Assembly: GCF_010537335.1 (NCBI RefSeq)
Contig: NZ_AP019711.1
Coordinates: 2,232,001 to 2,296,000 of the forward strand
Origin: Amedibacterium intestinale
GTDB lineage: Bacteria; Bacillota_I; Bacilli_A; Erysipelotrichales; Erysipelotrichaceae
Direction of reading: 5' to 3'
DNA: 64,000 nucleotides
Shown here one piece after another: positions 50,369-58,870 of the stretch. Position numbers and translations under genes: made by a program. Below the pieces are notes generated by a model. The model made no database searches and had not been told where the DNA came from. It saw only the letters and a program-made list of their open reading frames with translations. Within the stretch, counting starts at the first letter, position 1; the number at the start of each line of letters is the position of its first letter.

Positions 50369-51388
50369 ATGCGTATGTCAAATCTGGATATTTTATCCAG
50401 AGATTTCTGGAAGGACAACAGGCGTTTTGCGGATTTATTCAACACGGTCTTATACGATGGAAAACAGGTCATTCTTCCTGAAAAACTGATGGAGGCAGAC
50501 AGCAATCTGTCAGGAAGCATTCAGACAAAAAAGAAGGAAGATGTCTTTGTTGAAAGAAGGGCAGATCTTATCAGAAAGTTTGCAGAGGACAGTGAATATG
50601 CCATCTTCCTGCTGGAAAACCAAAGCCATATCCACTATGGGATGCCTTTGCGGGTAATGATGTATGATGCCTTAGGGTATCGTGAAGAATGTGCAAAGAA
50701 GAAAAGAGAAAATAAAGGAAATGCAGTTTATGCAAACAGGGATGAATTCCTGTCAGGAATGCGAAAAGAAGAGAGAATCCATCCTGTATTTACTCTGGTG
50801 GTATACTATGGAGAAAAACCATGGGATGGACCAAGAAGACTGAAGGATATGATGGTGGATATGCCAAAATGGATGGAGAAAAGCTTCAGCGACTATTCAA
50901 TGAACCTGCTGGAAATACGGTCAAGTGAACATGCATTTCAAAACGAAGATGTAAGCAGGCTTGTCTATATGATCCAGCACATCTATAGAAAACAGATAGA
51001 AGAGATGAAAAAAGAATGTGCAGATGTGTATGTAAAAAAAGATGTCATAAAGTTGGCAGGAGTCATAACAGAAAATGAAGAAATCATAAAGTATGCGGAA
51101 GAGCACAAAGAAGAGGAGGTACTAAATATGTGTGAAGCAACGAAACAGTGGGAAGAGGAAATTGGAAGAAGAAATACAAACAATATCATCAACATGATGG
51201 GAGTAAGAAAAGAAGGAGAAGAAAACCTTGCACCTGAAGAAGCAATTGAAAGATTAAAACTAAAAGAAAAAATAGAAGGAGAAGCAAAAGGAAAAGCTGA
51301 AGAAAAAATAGAAATAGCAGAGAAAATGAAGGCAGAAGGATTTGACAATGCTTTGATTGAAAAACTAACAGGAATCCTTCTACATTAG
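50369..51388 (+). CDS. Rpn-family PD-(D/E)XK nuclease, copy 2
   Basis: It is nearly identical to the gene at 40853 through the nuclease head (NLDILSRDFWKDNRRFADLF, RRADLIRKF, AIFLLENQSH). It differs mainly in the linker, where copy 2 has EEIGRRNTNNIINMMG and fewer charged repeats (GEAKGKAEEKIEIAEK), so it is 8 residues shorter. The variable repeat number in the tail suggests slippage or recombination. ATG 50369 follows AAAGGA. A 9.5-kb direct repeat with copy 1 could delete everything between them. Confidence 0.85.
   Translation: MRMSNLDILSRDFWKDNRRFADLFNTVLYDGKQVILPEKLMEADSNLSGSIQTKKKEDVFVERRADLIRKFAEDSEYAIFLLENQSHIHYGMPLRVMMYDALGYREECAKKKRENKGNAVYANRDEFLSGMRKEERIHPVFTLVVYYGEKPWDGPRRLKDMMVDMPKWMEKSFSDYSMNLLEIRSSEHAFQNEDVSRLVYMIQHIYRKQIEEMKKECADVYVKKDVIKLAGVITENEEIIKYAEEHKEEEVLNMCEATKQWEEEIGRRNTNNIINMMGVRKEGEENLAPEEAIERLKLKEKIEGEAKGKAEEKIEIAEKMKAEGFDNALIEKLTGILLH
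51128..51388 (+). CDS. Putative intragenic RpnS-like small protein, copy 2
   Basis: AAGAGGAGG (51111-51119), 8 bases, then in-frame ATG gives an 86-residue C-terminal product starting MCEATKQWEEE. The ribosome site, spacing and start are identical to copy 1 even though the following linker has changed. Translation is predicted, not demonstrated. Confidence 0.6.
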   Translation: MCEATKQWEEEIGRRNTNNIINMMGVRKEGEENLAPEEAIERLKLKEKIEGEAKGKAEEKIEIAEKMKAEGFDNALIEKLTGILLH

Positions 51389-51396
51389 AATTACAT
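51323..51396 (+). repeat. Shared rpn 3' repeat (also 41831-41904 and 46462-46535)
   Basis: About 74 bp covering the last 21 codons, the stop and some 3' sequence is almost identical in all three rpn genes, although one has a different nuclease head. It starts AAAATGAAGGCAGAAGG and runs past the stop into GAATTACATA. This is probably kept alike by gene conversion. Confidence 0.8.
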
Positions 51397-51401
51397 ACAG
51401 A

Positions 51402-51441
51402 AGCCTCTTTGTGTATATTCACATGAAGAGGTTTCATTTTT
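51402..51441 (+). terminator. Terminator after rpn copy 2
   Basis: AGCCTCTT and AAGAGGTTT form the stem, followed by CATTTTT. It is the intact counterpart of the stem at 46541. Confidence 0.7.
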
Positions 51442-51624
51442 AGTGTGGAATAGAGTAAGTAGAGTAAAAACGCAAATAAAAAAACATAAATATGTATGTA
51501 GCTTAGAAGGTTGGCAGGAACCATAACAGAATATTAATTTATTAAGAACGAAGCATGTGAGTTACAATTTTGTGCTTTAGTGAATATATATGAAATATTA
51601 ACAATTTACTTTTACCTCAATGAA

Positions 51625-51654
51625 TTTACAAGGTGCATTCGTAGTGCTATAATT
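51625..51654 (+). promoter_or_regulatory. Promoter of the GH25 lysozyme gene
   Basis: TTTACA (51625-51630), 18 bp, TATAAT (51649-51654), 38 bp before the start codon. The rest of the gap after the rpn terminator shows nothing recognisable. Confidence 0.65.
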
Positions 51655-51691
51655 TTACCTGCATGTAGAAGGGGATAAGGGAGTGAAGTAG

Positions 51692-53164
51692 ATGAAAATA
51701 AGAAGAATTATCATTGCGATTGTTGTGATATTGTTAATTGCCAGCTGTATTTCAATACCAATGTTTGCACAGGAATCCGCAGATAATGTAGAAAAACAGC
51801 AGTATGTAAATCATGACTTTGATGATGTTGAAATTGTAACGGAAGATACTTATGTTCCAGTAGATACAAAAGTTCCAAAGGAAATGAATGATAATGCTGT
51901 TTTGGGAAGTGCATTGGAAAAAGAACCGCAAACTTATGCAGTGGAAGCAAAGGCAAAGGATCCTGAATGGAAGTTAGAAAATGGGAATAAGAATTTTTAT
52001 AATGGTTATGGGGAATTGATGTATCATCAGGGTACCCAAAAAGTTATTGATGTTTCTGAACATAATGGAAAGATTGACTGGGAAAAAGTTAAACAGTCAG
52101 GAATAGATGGTGCGATTCTTCGTGTAGGGTATGGAAATAGAATGGAAGATAAATATTTCAAAAGAAACATTGAGGAATGCAATCGATTAGGAATTCCGTA
52201 TGGCATCTACTTGTATAGTTATGCGTATGATGAAAATTTCGCTTATGCAGAAGCAGAAGGAACAGTAGAAATGCTTTCGAAATATCATGTAAATCTTTCT
52301 TATCCAATCTTTTATGATATTGAAGCGTTTGATTCATGGAATGATGGCGGAGTAACAAGAAGACATCCAACTACTGTTGCTGAGTATGAAAAAGTCATTG
52401 GTACATACTTAGATTATATGAATAAAAATGGTTATGCAGGGAAAGTGCATGTGTATTCTTATCGCAGCTATGCAAATGGGGTATTGAATAGTCCAGCTAT
52501 TCATTCTAATTTATCCTGGGTTGCAGAATATGGACCTAAATTGAATTTTAAAAATAAACATTATGCAGGAGAGCAGGGATGGCAATATACTTCTAGTGGA
52601 AGTGTAAATGGTATCAAAGGAAGAGTTGACTTAAACTGTTTTAGTAGTAAGTTTTATAATAAACCAGTATCTGAAAATGTTCCTGTAGCTGTTAGTGATG
52701 CATTAACAAGAGCAGGAGTAAGATTTTCTGGAGGATACTTATCAGGAATGCAGGTAGGTACAAATCTTGATACTTTAATAAAAGAATTATCTAGTGTAGG
52801 TAGTGTAACATGTTTTGATAAAAATGGTGCTATTGTAAATGGTGGAAGTATTACAACAGGAACAACGATAGATGTAACAATAAGCCTTCCAGAAGAATCA
52901 TCTAGTGTGGAAGCAGGGGAAACACCAACACTGGCAAAAACACAAACGTATACGATGATGATTGTTTTGAAGGGTGATGTAGATGGGGATGGAAGAATTC
53001 GCTCTATTGATTATTCTTTGGTTAAGAACGATATATTAAATATTAGAAAATTGTCTTCCGCATTTTTCTTGGCAGGTGATGTTGATGGTGATGGAAAGAT
53101 TCGTTCCATTGATTATTCATTAATTAAAAATGACATTTTGAATATTAGAAAAATAACACAGTAA
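51692..53164 (+). CDS. Secreted GH25 lysozyme with C-terminal dockerin
   Basis: This is an N-acetylmuramidase that would cut peptidoglycan. A signal peptide covers residues 1-27 (ending SIPMFAQ), followed by a linker. The GH25 barrel spans about 115-330, with VIDVSEHNGKIDWEKVKQSG, ILRVGYGNR and YPIFYDIEAFDSW holding the catalytic Asp/Glu pair. A small beta domain follows, then a type I dockerin with two calcium loops (GDVDGDGRIRSIDYSLVKND and GDVDGDGKIRSIDYSLIKND). The dockerin implies docking to a cohesin-bearing surface protein not present in this window. GGGAGTG precedes the ATG. It is probably co-transcribed with the next gene. Confidence 0.9.
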   Translation: MKIRRIIIAIVVILLIASCISIPMFAQESADNVEKQQYVNHDFDDVEIVTEDTYVPVDTKVPKEMNDNAVLGSALEKEPQTYAVEAKAKDPEWKLENGNKNFYNGYGELMYHQGTQKVIDVSEHNGKIDWEKVKQSGIDGAILRVGYGNRMEDKYFKRNIEECNRLGIPYGIYLYSYAYDENFAYAEAEGTVEMLSKYHVNLSYPIFYDIEAFDSWNDGGVTRRHPTTVAEYEKVIGTYLDYMNKNGYAGKVHVYSYRSYANGVLNSPAIHSNLSWVAEYGPKLNFKNKHYAGEQGWQYTSSGSVNGIKGRVDLNCFSSKFYNKPVSENVPVAVSDALTRAGVRFSGGYLSGMQVGTNLDTLIKELSSVGSVTCFDKNGAIVNGGSITTGTTIDVTISLPEESSSVEAGETPTLAKTQTYTMMIVLKGDVDGDGRIRSIDYSLVKNDILNIRKLSSAFFLAGDVDGDGKIRSIDYSLIKNDILNIRKITQ

Positions 53165-53178
53165 AAAGGGAGAAAACT

Positions 53179-54411
53179 ATGAAGAAGATAAAAGTATTAA
53201 TGAGTGCTTTGATTGCAGGAGCATGTATAAGTCCAATGCTTGTAAAAGCGGCAAGTGTTCGACCAGGAGGAAGTTTTAGTGCAAGTGCCAGCTGTGGTGT
53301 ATACGAAGGTGCAGTAAGTATTACAGGAAGCAATGCGACAATAACAGGTGGAGGAAACTGGTGTGATCGAGGTGGTCAGATTAACGCAACAGCAACTGCT
53401 GGTGGAGTAGGAAGTGCTTCGATTACGATTACTGTAATCGATGCGACAGATGTTAGCGATCCTGCAAATCCAAAACTTGCAGGTAATGTTACCATTGGTG
53501 GAACAAGTGTAACGGTTGCCAATCCATCAAACAACACTTCGAATTCTGGCAGCTCTTCTAATACAACAGTAAGACCGGCACCAAATCCAGAACCACAGGA
53601 AGATCCTAGATCAAAAGACAATAATTTGAAAAGTTTAAGTGTAAGTGCAGGAACGTTATCTCCAAAGTTTTCTGCAGGTACAACATCTTATAAAGTAAAT
53701 TTGCCAGCAAATGCGACTTCTATTGAAGTAAATGCCTCTGCAAATGATTCTAAGGCAAGCGTTTCTGGTACAGGGAAAAAGAAAGTTGAACCTGGGGAAA
53801 ATAAAATCAATATTGTTGTTACATCGGAATATGGAACTACAAAAACGTATACAATTAGCGTATATGTAGATGAAAAACCATTAGTATATACAAAATATAA
53901 TGGAAGTGAATTAGGTGTTGTACGTAATGTACGCGGAGTAAAAGCACCAGAAGGTTTCAAACAGACAAAAGTTCAATTAGAAGGAAAAGAAATTCCTGCA
54001 TGGACAAATGATAAGATCAATAAGACACTTGTATATTTAAGTGATGATAAAAATAATAAATCTTTCTATTTGTTTGAAGATGGAAAAGTAAGCACAAAGA
54101 TGACGTATAAAGAAATTATGGGCAGAAAGTTCTTTCTTGTAGATGTTCCAAAAGATAAACAAACATTAGAAGGTTTGGAATATAAAGAAGTTACGATTGA
54201 TAAAACAAAACTGATGGGCTGGACTTTTAAAGATAAAGCGTTTGAAAACTATTCTTTGATTTATGTGATGGGAATGGATGGAGAAATGCATTATTACCAG
54301 TATGAAAAATCTGAAAATATTCTTCAGCTGTATTCAGGTGCGGTCGCATTAACAAAAGAAGCTTATGATAATGAAATCAAAGAATTGAAAAGTCAAAAAC
54401 AACATGGATGA
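53179..54411 (+). CDS. Secreted cadherin-like beta-sandwich protein, C-terminal anchor lost by frameshift
   Basis: The signal peptide (residues 1-24, ending MLVKAAS) is followed by an immunoglobulin-like region, a Ser/Asn/Pro linker, and a Cadherin-like domain (PF12733 type: LKSLSVSAGTLSPKFSAGTT, YKVNLPANATSIEV, YGTTKTYTISVYVDE). A C-terminal region of unknown fold follows. The frame stops at 54411, but one base out of phase the DNA continues as TIGIVTIITTIAAAGAAIYF plus ARKK and a stop at 54485, an obvious membrane anchor. A run of five A at 54395 would need six to restore it. Its role may be surface binding or cohesin-like display together with the lysozyme. Confidence 0.75.
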   Translation: MKKIKVLMSALIAGACISPMLVKAASVRPGGSFSASASCGVYEGAVSITGSNATITGGGNWCDRGGQINATATAGGVGSASITITVIDATDVSDPANPKLAGNVTIGGTSVTVANPSNNTSNSGSSSNTTVRPAPNPEPQEDPRSKDNNLKSLSVSAGTLSPKFSAGTTSYKVNLPANATSIEVNASANDSKASVSGTGKKKVEPGENKINIVVTSEYGTTKTYTISVYVDEKPLVYTKYNGSELGVVRNVRGVKAPEGFKQTKVQLEGKEIPAWTNDKINKTLVYLSDDKNNKSFYLFEDGKVSTKMTYKEIMGRKFFLVDVPKDKQTLEGLEYKEVTIDKTKLMGWTFKDKAFENYSLIYVMGMDGEMHYYQYEKSENILQLYSGAVALTKEAYDNEIKELKSQKQHG

Positions 54412-54530
54412 CAATTGGAATTGTTACCATCATCACAACGATTGCAGCTGCAGGAGCAGCAATATATTTCGCAAGAAAAAAATAAGCTATACGGGAAGAA
54501 GATGGTCGTTTAATCGTCTTTTTCATTCTA

Positions 54531-54578
54531 AAAAATGCATCTTATCTCTTTAAGAAATAAAATGCATTTTTATTTTGG
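54531..54578. terminator. Bidirectional terminator between convergent genes
   Basis: AAAATGCA (54532) and TGCATTTT (54563) pair around a 23-base loop, with A and T runs on both sides, suiting termination from both the surface-protein gene and the minus-strand ferredoxin gene. Confidence 0.7.
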
Positions 54579-54617
54579 TTATTTGATCCTTGAAGTACGA
54601 ATCGTATGTAAAGCCAT

Positions 54618-55436
54618 CTATAGGAAATATTCTGGCTGTTTTCGATTCGCGTATTCAATTTCTAATTCTTCCTTATGATAAAGATATCCTTCATCAATAA
54701 ATGATTTCGCATGATAAGGACATGCTTTTACACATGCATTGCATTTAATGCAGATACCCTGACATACTCTAGCATCTTTAAAGCTAATTGTTTCCATAGG
54801 GCATACATTGGCACAAATTCCACATTGTACACAAGTATCACTTGTTACAGGTTTTACCTTAAGAATGTTGATCGGATTGTGGTTTCGATCTTGTGGCATA
54901 TAATAAGGTCGTAAAGGTGTTTGACCATTTACATAGACAGGGTGCAGGAATTCCTCTGTGCCTTCTATTTTTTGATACAAAAGATACGCAAATTCTTTTA
55001 ATGTCTTTATATCCTCTTCATCAGGACGATGTTTCGCAAGGGTCGTAGAAAAAGCATGTTCGCTAATAAAAGCACCTGCACCAATGCATTGAAAAGAAGC
55101 ATTTTCTAATAGATTTCGAAGTTCAATTAAGGCATCATCATAATTTCGATTTCCAAATGAAACTACAGGAACTGCAAGGGAATGATTTCCCTTTATGGTT
55201 TTTAAATATGGCAATAAAACATTAGGGATTCTGCCCGCAATTACGCTGGTGCCAAAGATAACTAAATCATTTTCATTTAGTTCTGGAAAGGTGTGACGAT
55301 TTTTTAATAATGTAAAGTCATAGCTTTCAAGAGGGGATTGAAATTGCTGGGATAAGGTATCTGCAATTGTAGAAACAATTGTTTTTGTTCCTCCTGTTGG
55401 AGAAAACCAAATCTTCCATATACGTTTTGGCTTCAT
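54618..55436 (-). CDS. EFR1-family flavodoxin/ferredoxin protein
   Basis: A flavodoxin-like N-terminus (WFSPTGGTKTIVSTIADTL binds FMN phosphate; FGTSVIAGRIPN, VSFGNRNYDDAL) is fused to a C-terminal ferredoxin with two 4Fe-4S motifs (CVQCGICANVCPM and CIKCNACVKACP). It probably shuttles electrons in anaerobic metabolism. ATG 55436 follows GGAGG; the frame is open 42 bp further but without a better site. It lies on the minus strand just downstream of the flavodiiron/acyl-CoA dehydrogenase pair, with a 76-bp gap, and may belong to the same oxygen- or redox-response group. Confidence 0.85.
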   Translation of the reverse strand: MKPKRIWKIWFSPTGGTKTIVSTIADTLSQQFQSPLESYDFTLLKNRHTFPELNENDLVIFGTSVIAGRIPNVLLPYLKTIKGNHSLAVPVVSFGNRNYDDALIELRNLLENASFQCIGAGAFISEHAFSTTLAKHRPDEEDIKTLKEFAYLLYQKIEGTEEFLHPVYVNGQTPLRPYYMPQDRNHNPINILKVKPVTSDTCVQCGICANVCPMETISFKDARVCQGICIKCNACVKACPYHAKSFIDEGYLYHKEELEIEYANRKQPEYFL

Positions 55437-55512
55437 AATTACCTCCGTATTGTATACAGTTTTCATATGATAAAACACCTATGAGAATGATCTATAGGTG
55501 TTTTCGTATTTG

Positions 55513-56724
55513 TTAATTATTCTTTTTTAATGAATCAAGAATTCCTTCTACAAGTCCATCCATTTCATTTTCATTTGTATCACGTAAGGCGGATACCATA
55601 GAGACTTCACTGTTTAAAACACTCATCTGTTTCATTTCATCATCAAGGAAGGCTTTCATTAAAGAACCAGATTTTGGTGCCCAGGAACCATTTTCAATTA
55701 GTCCGACAATTCGTTTTTGTACATTTAATGCTTTCGCATGCAGTAAATAATCATGCATAACTGGATAAATTCCTAAATTATAGGTTACCGATGCAAGAAC
55801 GATATGACTGTATTTAAATGTATCCGCAATGAGTTGGGAAACATGGGTATTGGATACATCGTGTACAACGACATTATGGACTCCTTTTTCCACCAGTTTT
55901 GCCGCAAGTACCTGTGCTGCCGATTCTGTATTTCCATACATGGAAGCATAGGCAATCATAACCCCTTGTTCTTCAGGCTCATACGTGCTCCATTTATGAT
56001 ATTTGTCTAAAATATAGCCTAAATCTGTTCTCCAAACGGGTCCATGTAAAGGACAGATCATCTTAATATCCAAGGTTGCGGCTTTCTTTAACAGGTGCTG
56101 TACATGAGGTCCGTATTTTCCAACAATGTTTGTATAATAGCGGCGAGCATCATCTAGCCAGTCACGATCAAAGTTTACTTCATCATTAAACAGTTTTCCA
56201 TCTAATGCCCCAAAAGAACCAAAGGCGTCTGCGGAGAATAAAACACCATTTGTTGTGTCAAAGCTAACCATAGCTTCTGGCCAATGCACCATTGGAGCTT
56301 CCACAAAGGCAATGGTATGTTTACCAAAATTCATTGTATCGCCTTCTTTTACTTCGATCATGCGTCCATCAACATCAAATCCAAACTGATGCATCAGTAA
56401 AAAGGATTTTTCGGTACTGATGATTTTTACATCTGGATAGCGTAACAGTACTTCTTCAATGCTGGCACCATGATCGGGTTCCATGTGGTTAATAATCATA
56501 TAATCAAGTGTTCTTCCATTTAGGACATACTCCATATTTTCTAAAAACTGACGGCATACATCCCAATCTACCGTATCAAATAAAACGGTTTTTTCATCCA
56601 TTAGAAGATAGGAATTATAGGAAACTCCTCTTGGAATTGGGTGGATATTTTCAAATAAAGCCAAGCGATGATCATTTCCACCAATCCAATATAAATCATC
56701 ACATACATTTCTTACACAGTGCAT
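55513..56724 (-). CDS. Flavodiiron protein (FprA-type oxygen/NO reductase)
   Basis: It reduces O2 to water (or NO to N2O) with electrons usually delivered by rubredoxin. The N-terminal metallo-beta-lactamase-like domain carries the diiron ligands (HMEPDHGASIEE, the later VHWPEAM, FSADAFGSFG, and CPLHGPVWR). The C-terminal flavodoxin domain has IAYASMYGNTESAAQ and LIENGSWAPKSG. At 403 residues it is standard. It lies 12 bp after the acyl-CoA dehydrogenase-ETF-rubredoxin fusion gene, whose rubredoxin domain is the natural electron donor. Confidence 0.93.
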   Translation of the reverse strand: MHCVRNVCDDLYWIGGNDHRLALFENIHPIPRGVSYNSYLLMDEKTVLFDTVDWDVCRQFLENMEYVLNGRTLDYMIINHMEPDHGASIEEVLLRYPDVKIISTEKSFLLMHQFGFDVDGRMIEVKEGDTMNFGKHTIAFVEAPMVHWPEAMVSFDTTNGVLFSADAFGSFGALDGKLFNDEVNFDRDWLDDARRYYTNIVGKYGPHVQHLLKKAATLDIKMICPLHGPVWRTDLGYILDKYHKWSTYEPEEQGVMIAYASMYGNTESAAQVLAAKLVEKGVHNVVVHDVSNTHVSQLIADTFKYSHIVLASVTYNLGIYPVMHDYLLHAKALNVQKRIVGLIENGSWAPKSGSLMKAFLDDEMKQMSVLNSEVSMVSALRDTNENEMDGLVEGILDSLKKNN

Positions 56725-56736
56725 AGTGTTTCCTCC

Positions 56737-58641
56737 TTATTCAATTTCGATGAAGTGTTCTTTTTCTTCACCGCAATCCGGACAAATCCAATCTTCCGGC
56801 AGTTTTTCAAATGGGGTACCTGGTGCAACATCACTTGCTTCATCACCAAAGTCTTTATCATATTCATAACCGCATCCGCTGCATACATAGCGTGGATAAC
56901 CAGGTGCATCTTTTAAAATAAATGGACGTTTCATTTTCTTCATAGGAGGTGCCGGTTTTTTCGGTTTTCCATTGTCTAAGGCAGCAGCTAATAATGGCAA
57001 GATTTCTAGGACATCGCCAACGATTCCATAATCTGCATTTTTAAAGATTGGCGCATTTGGGTTGTTGTTGATGGCAACAATTGTCGTTGCATCTTTGATG
57101 CCTTTTAAGTGCTGACCTGCACCAGAAATTCCACATGCGATATATAAGTTTCCTGTGAATTTTTGTCCGCTCATACCAACATAGCGATTGATTGGTACAT
57201 ATTTTAAAGTTTCCGCAACTGGACGAGAAGAACCGATCGCAGCCCCTGCCTGTTTTGCCAGCTCTTCAATTAACTTCATATTTTCTTTTTCGCCAATTCC
57301 TTTTCCAGCACTGACAACACGTTCTGCATTCGCAATTGGTGTATCCATTGGAATACCAACACTGAAATCATAACCATCTTTCTTTAAAGCTTCTACAAGT
57401 TTATCTACCTGTTCTTTTGCAGTTCCATCTCTAAAAATCATTTTCTTGCGCTCACCGGTAATTGCTTTTGGTTTTTTCTTTGCGGATGCTTTTTTAGGTG
57501 CTTTTCCAATAATATGAGAGGCAATAACAACACGCTGAATTTCATTTGTGCCTTCATAAATCGTACAAATTTTCATATCACGATAAGCACGTTCTACTTC
57601 CATACCTTTCAAATAGCCGCTTCCACCAAAAATCTGCAATGCATCGTTGACAACTTCCAATCCAATATCACTTGCATATTGTTTTGCCATGGCAGATTCC
57701 ATTCCATAAGGTTCATGGTGTTCCTTTAATTCCGCTGCACTGTAAATCAAAAATCTTGCACAGCGAAGTTTGGTTGCCATATCTGCAAGTTTAAAGCTGA
57801 TGACTTGCTGCTGGGCAATTGGTTTTCCAAACTGTACACGCTCTTTTGCATATTCCAAAGCATGTTCATAAGCACCCTGTGCAATTCCCAGGGCCTGAGA
57901 TGCGATACCGATACGGCCACCATCTAAAGTAGCCATCGCAATCTTAAATCCCTGACCTTCTTTTCCAAGCAGATTTTCTTTTGGTACACGTACATTATTG
58001 AAAATTAGTTCTGCTGTGGAAGAAGATCGAATTCCCAGTTTGTCATAATGATCTCCATATGTAAATCCTTCCATTCCTTTTTCCACAATAAAGGCACTGA
58101 TACCACGAGTTCCTTCCTCTGGATTTGTTGATGCGAAAACCACATAGGTATCCGCATAAGGAGCGTTTGTTATAAATATCTTGCCGCCGTTTAATACATA
58201 ATGATCACCTTCTAAAACAGCGGTTGTTTCAGTTCCACCAGCATCGCTTCCAGCATTTGGTTCCGTTAATCCAAACGCACCGATTTTTTCCCCTTTCGCA
58301 AGAGGTATGAGATATTTTTGTTTCTGTTCTTCTGTACCATACGCAAAAATAGGCCAGCTTCCCAAAGATACATGGGCAGATAAGATAACGCCGGTACCAC
58401 CATCTACACGAGATAATTCTTCTACCGCAATTGCATAGCTGATGACATCCATCCCAGCTCCGCCATATTCTTTTGGATAGGGGATTCCCATAAAACCAAG
58501 CTCTCCCATTTTCTTAACGGCTTCTTGTGGAAATTGATTTTCCTTATCCAGCAAAAAAGCGATTGGTTTTACTTCTTCTTCCGCAAAATGACGGACTTTC
58601 ATTCGAAACTCTTCTTGTTCTTTTGTTGTAGTAAACTTCAT
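56737..58641 (-). CDS. Acyl-CoA dehydrogenase / ETF-alpha / rubredoxin fusion
   Basis: Three electron carriers are joined in 634 residues. Residues 1-380 are an acyl-CoA dehydrogenase (GAFGLTEPNAGSDAGG, FITNAPYADTYVVF, CTIYEGTNEIQRVVIA with the catalytic Glu region). About 405-570 is the FAD domain of electron-transfer flavoprotein alpha (VVSAGKGIG, GSSRPVAE, GQKFTGNLYIACGISGAGQH). About 580-634 is a rubredoxin with two iron-binding pairs (CSGCGYEYDKDFGDE, CPDCGEEKEH). ATG 58641 follows AAGGAGGG. Electrons from acyl-CoA would pass via FAD to rubredoxin and then to the adjacent flavodiiron protein. No ETF-beta gene is nearby. Confidence 0.92.
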   Translation of the reverse strand: MKFTTTKEQEEFRMKVRHFAEEEVKPIAFLLDKENQFPQEAVKKMGELGFMGIPYPKEYGGAGMDVISYAIAVEELSRVDGGTGVILSAHVSLGSWPIFAYGTEEQKQKYLIPLAKGEKIGAFGLTEPNAGSDAGGTETTAVLEGDHYVLNGGKIFITNAPYADTYVVFASTNPEEGTRGISAFIVEKGMEGFTYGDHYDKLGIRSSSTAELIFNNVRVPKENLLGKEGQGFKIAMATLDGGRIGIASQALGIAQGAYEHALEYAKERVQFGKPIAQQQVISFKLADMATKLRCARFLIYSAAELKEHHEPYGMESAMAKQYASDIGLEVVNDALQIFGGSGYLKGMEVERAYRDMKICTIYEGTNEIQRVVIASHIIGKAPKKASAKKKPKAITGERKKMIFRDGTAKEQVDKLVEALKKDGYDFSVGIPMDTPIANAERVVSAGKGIGEKENMKLIEELAKQAGAAIGSSRPVAETLKYVPINRYVGMSGQKFTGNLYIACGISGAGQHLKGIKDATTIVAINNNPNAPIFKNADYGIVGDVLEILPLLAAALDNGKPKKPAPPMKKMKRPFILKDAPGYPRYVCSGCGYEYDKDFGDEASDVAPGTPFEKLPEDWICPDCGEEKEHFIEIE

Positions 58642-58810
58642 GATTCCCTCCTTGCCAGTTGTTGTATTGTATACATTATGGCTTATATCTAAGACCATTG
58701 TACTCTTTAGAAAACGCTTACACAAATGATATGCTCATAAAATTTTATAAATTTTTGAGAAATAAACAAATATTTTTTATATTTCATGTGCTTTCCTGTA
58801 AAAGAAATAG

Positions 58811-58836
58811 TTTTCGTATGTCTGCTGTGATATAAT
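58811..58836 (+). promoter_or_regulatory. Extended -10 promoter of galE
   Basis: TGATATAAT (58828-58836) is a perfect -10 with the TG extension; upstream TTTTCG (58811) is a weak -35 at 14 bp. It is 34 bp before the start codon. Confidence 0.5.
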
Positions 58837-58870
58837 GAAAGCGTTGAAAAAACTTTAGGAGGAAGACAGA

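Noticed and set aside
54393-54402. Programmed -1 ribosomal frameshift at CAAAAAC
   Set aside because: The codon phasing does not fit the X-XXY-YYZ rule and no downstream pseudoknot is evident; a one-base deletion is simpler.
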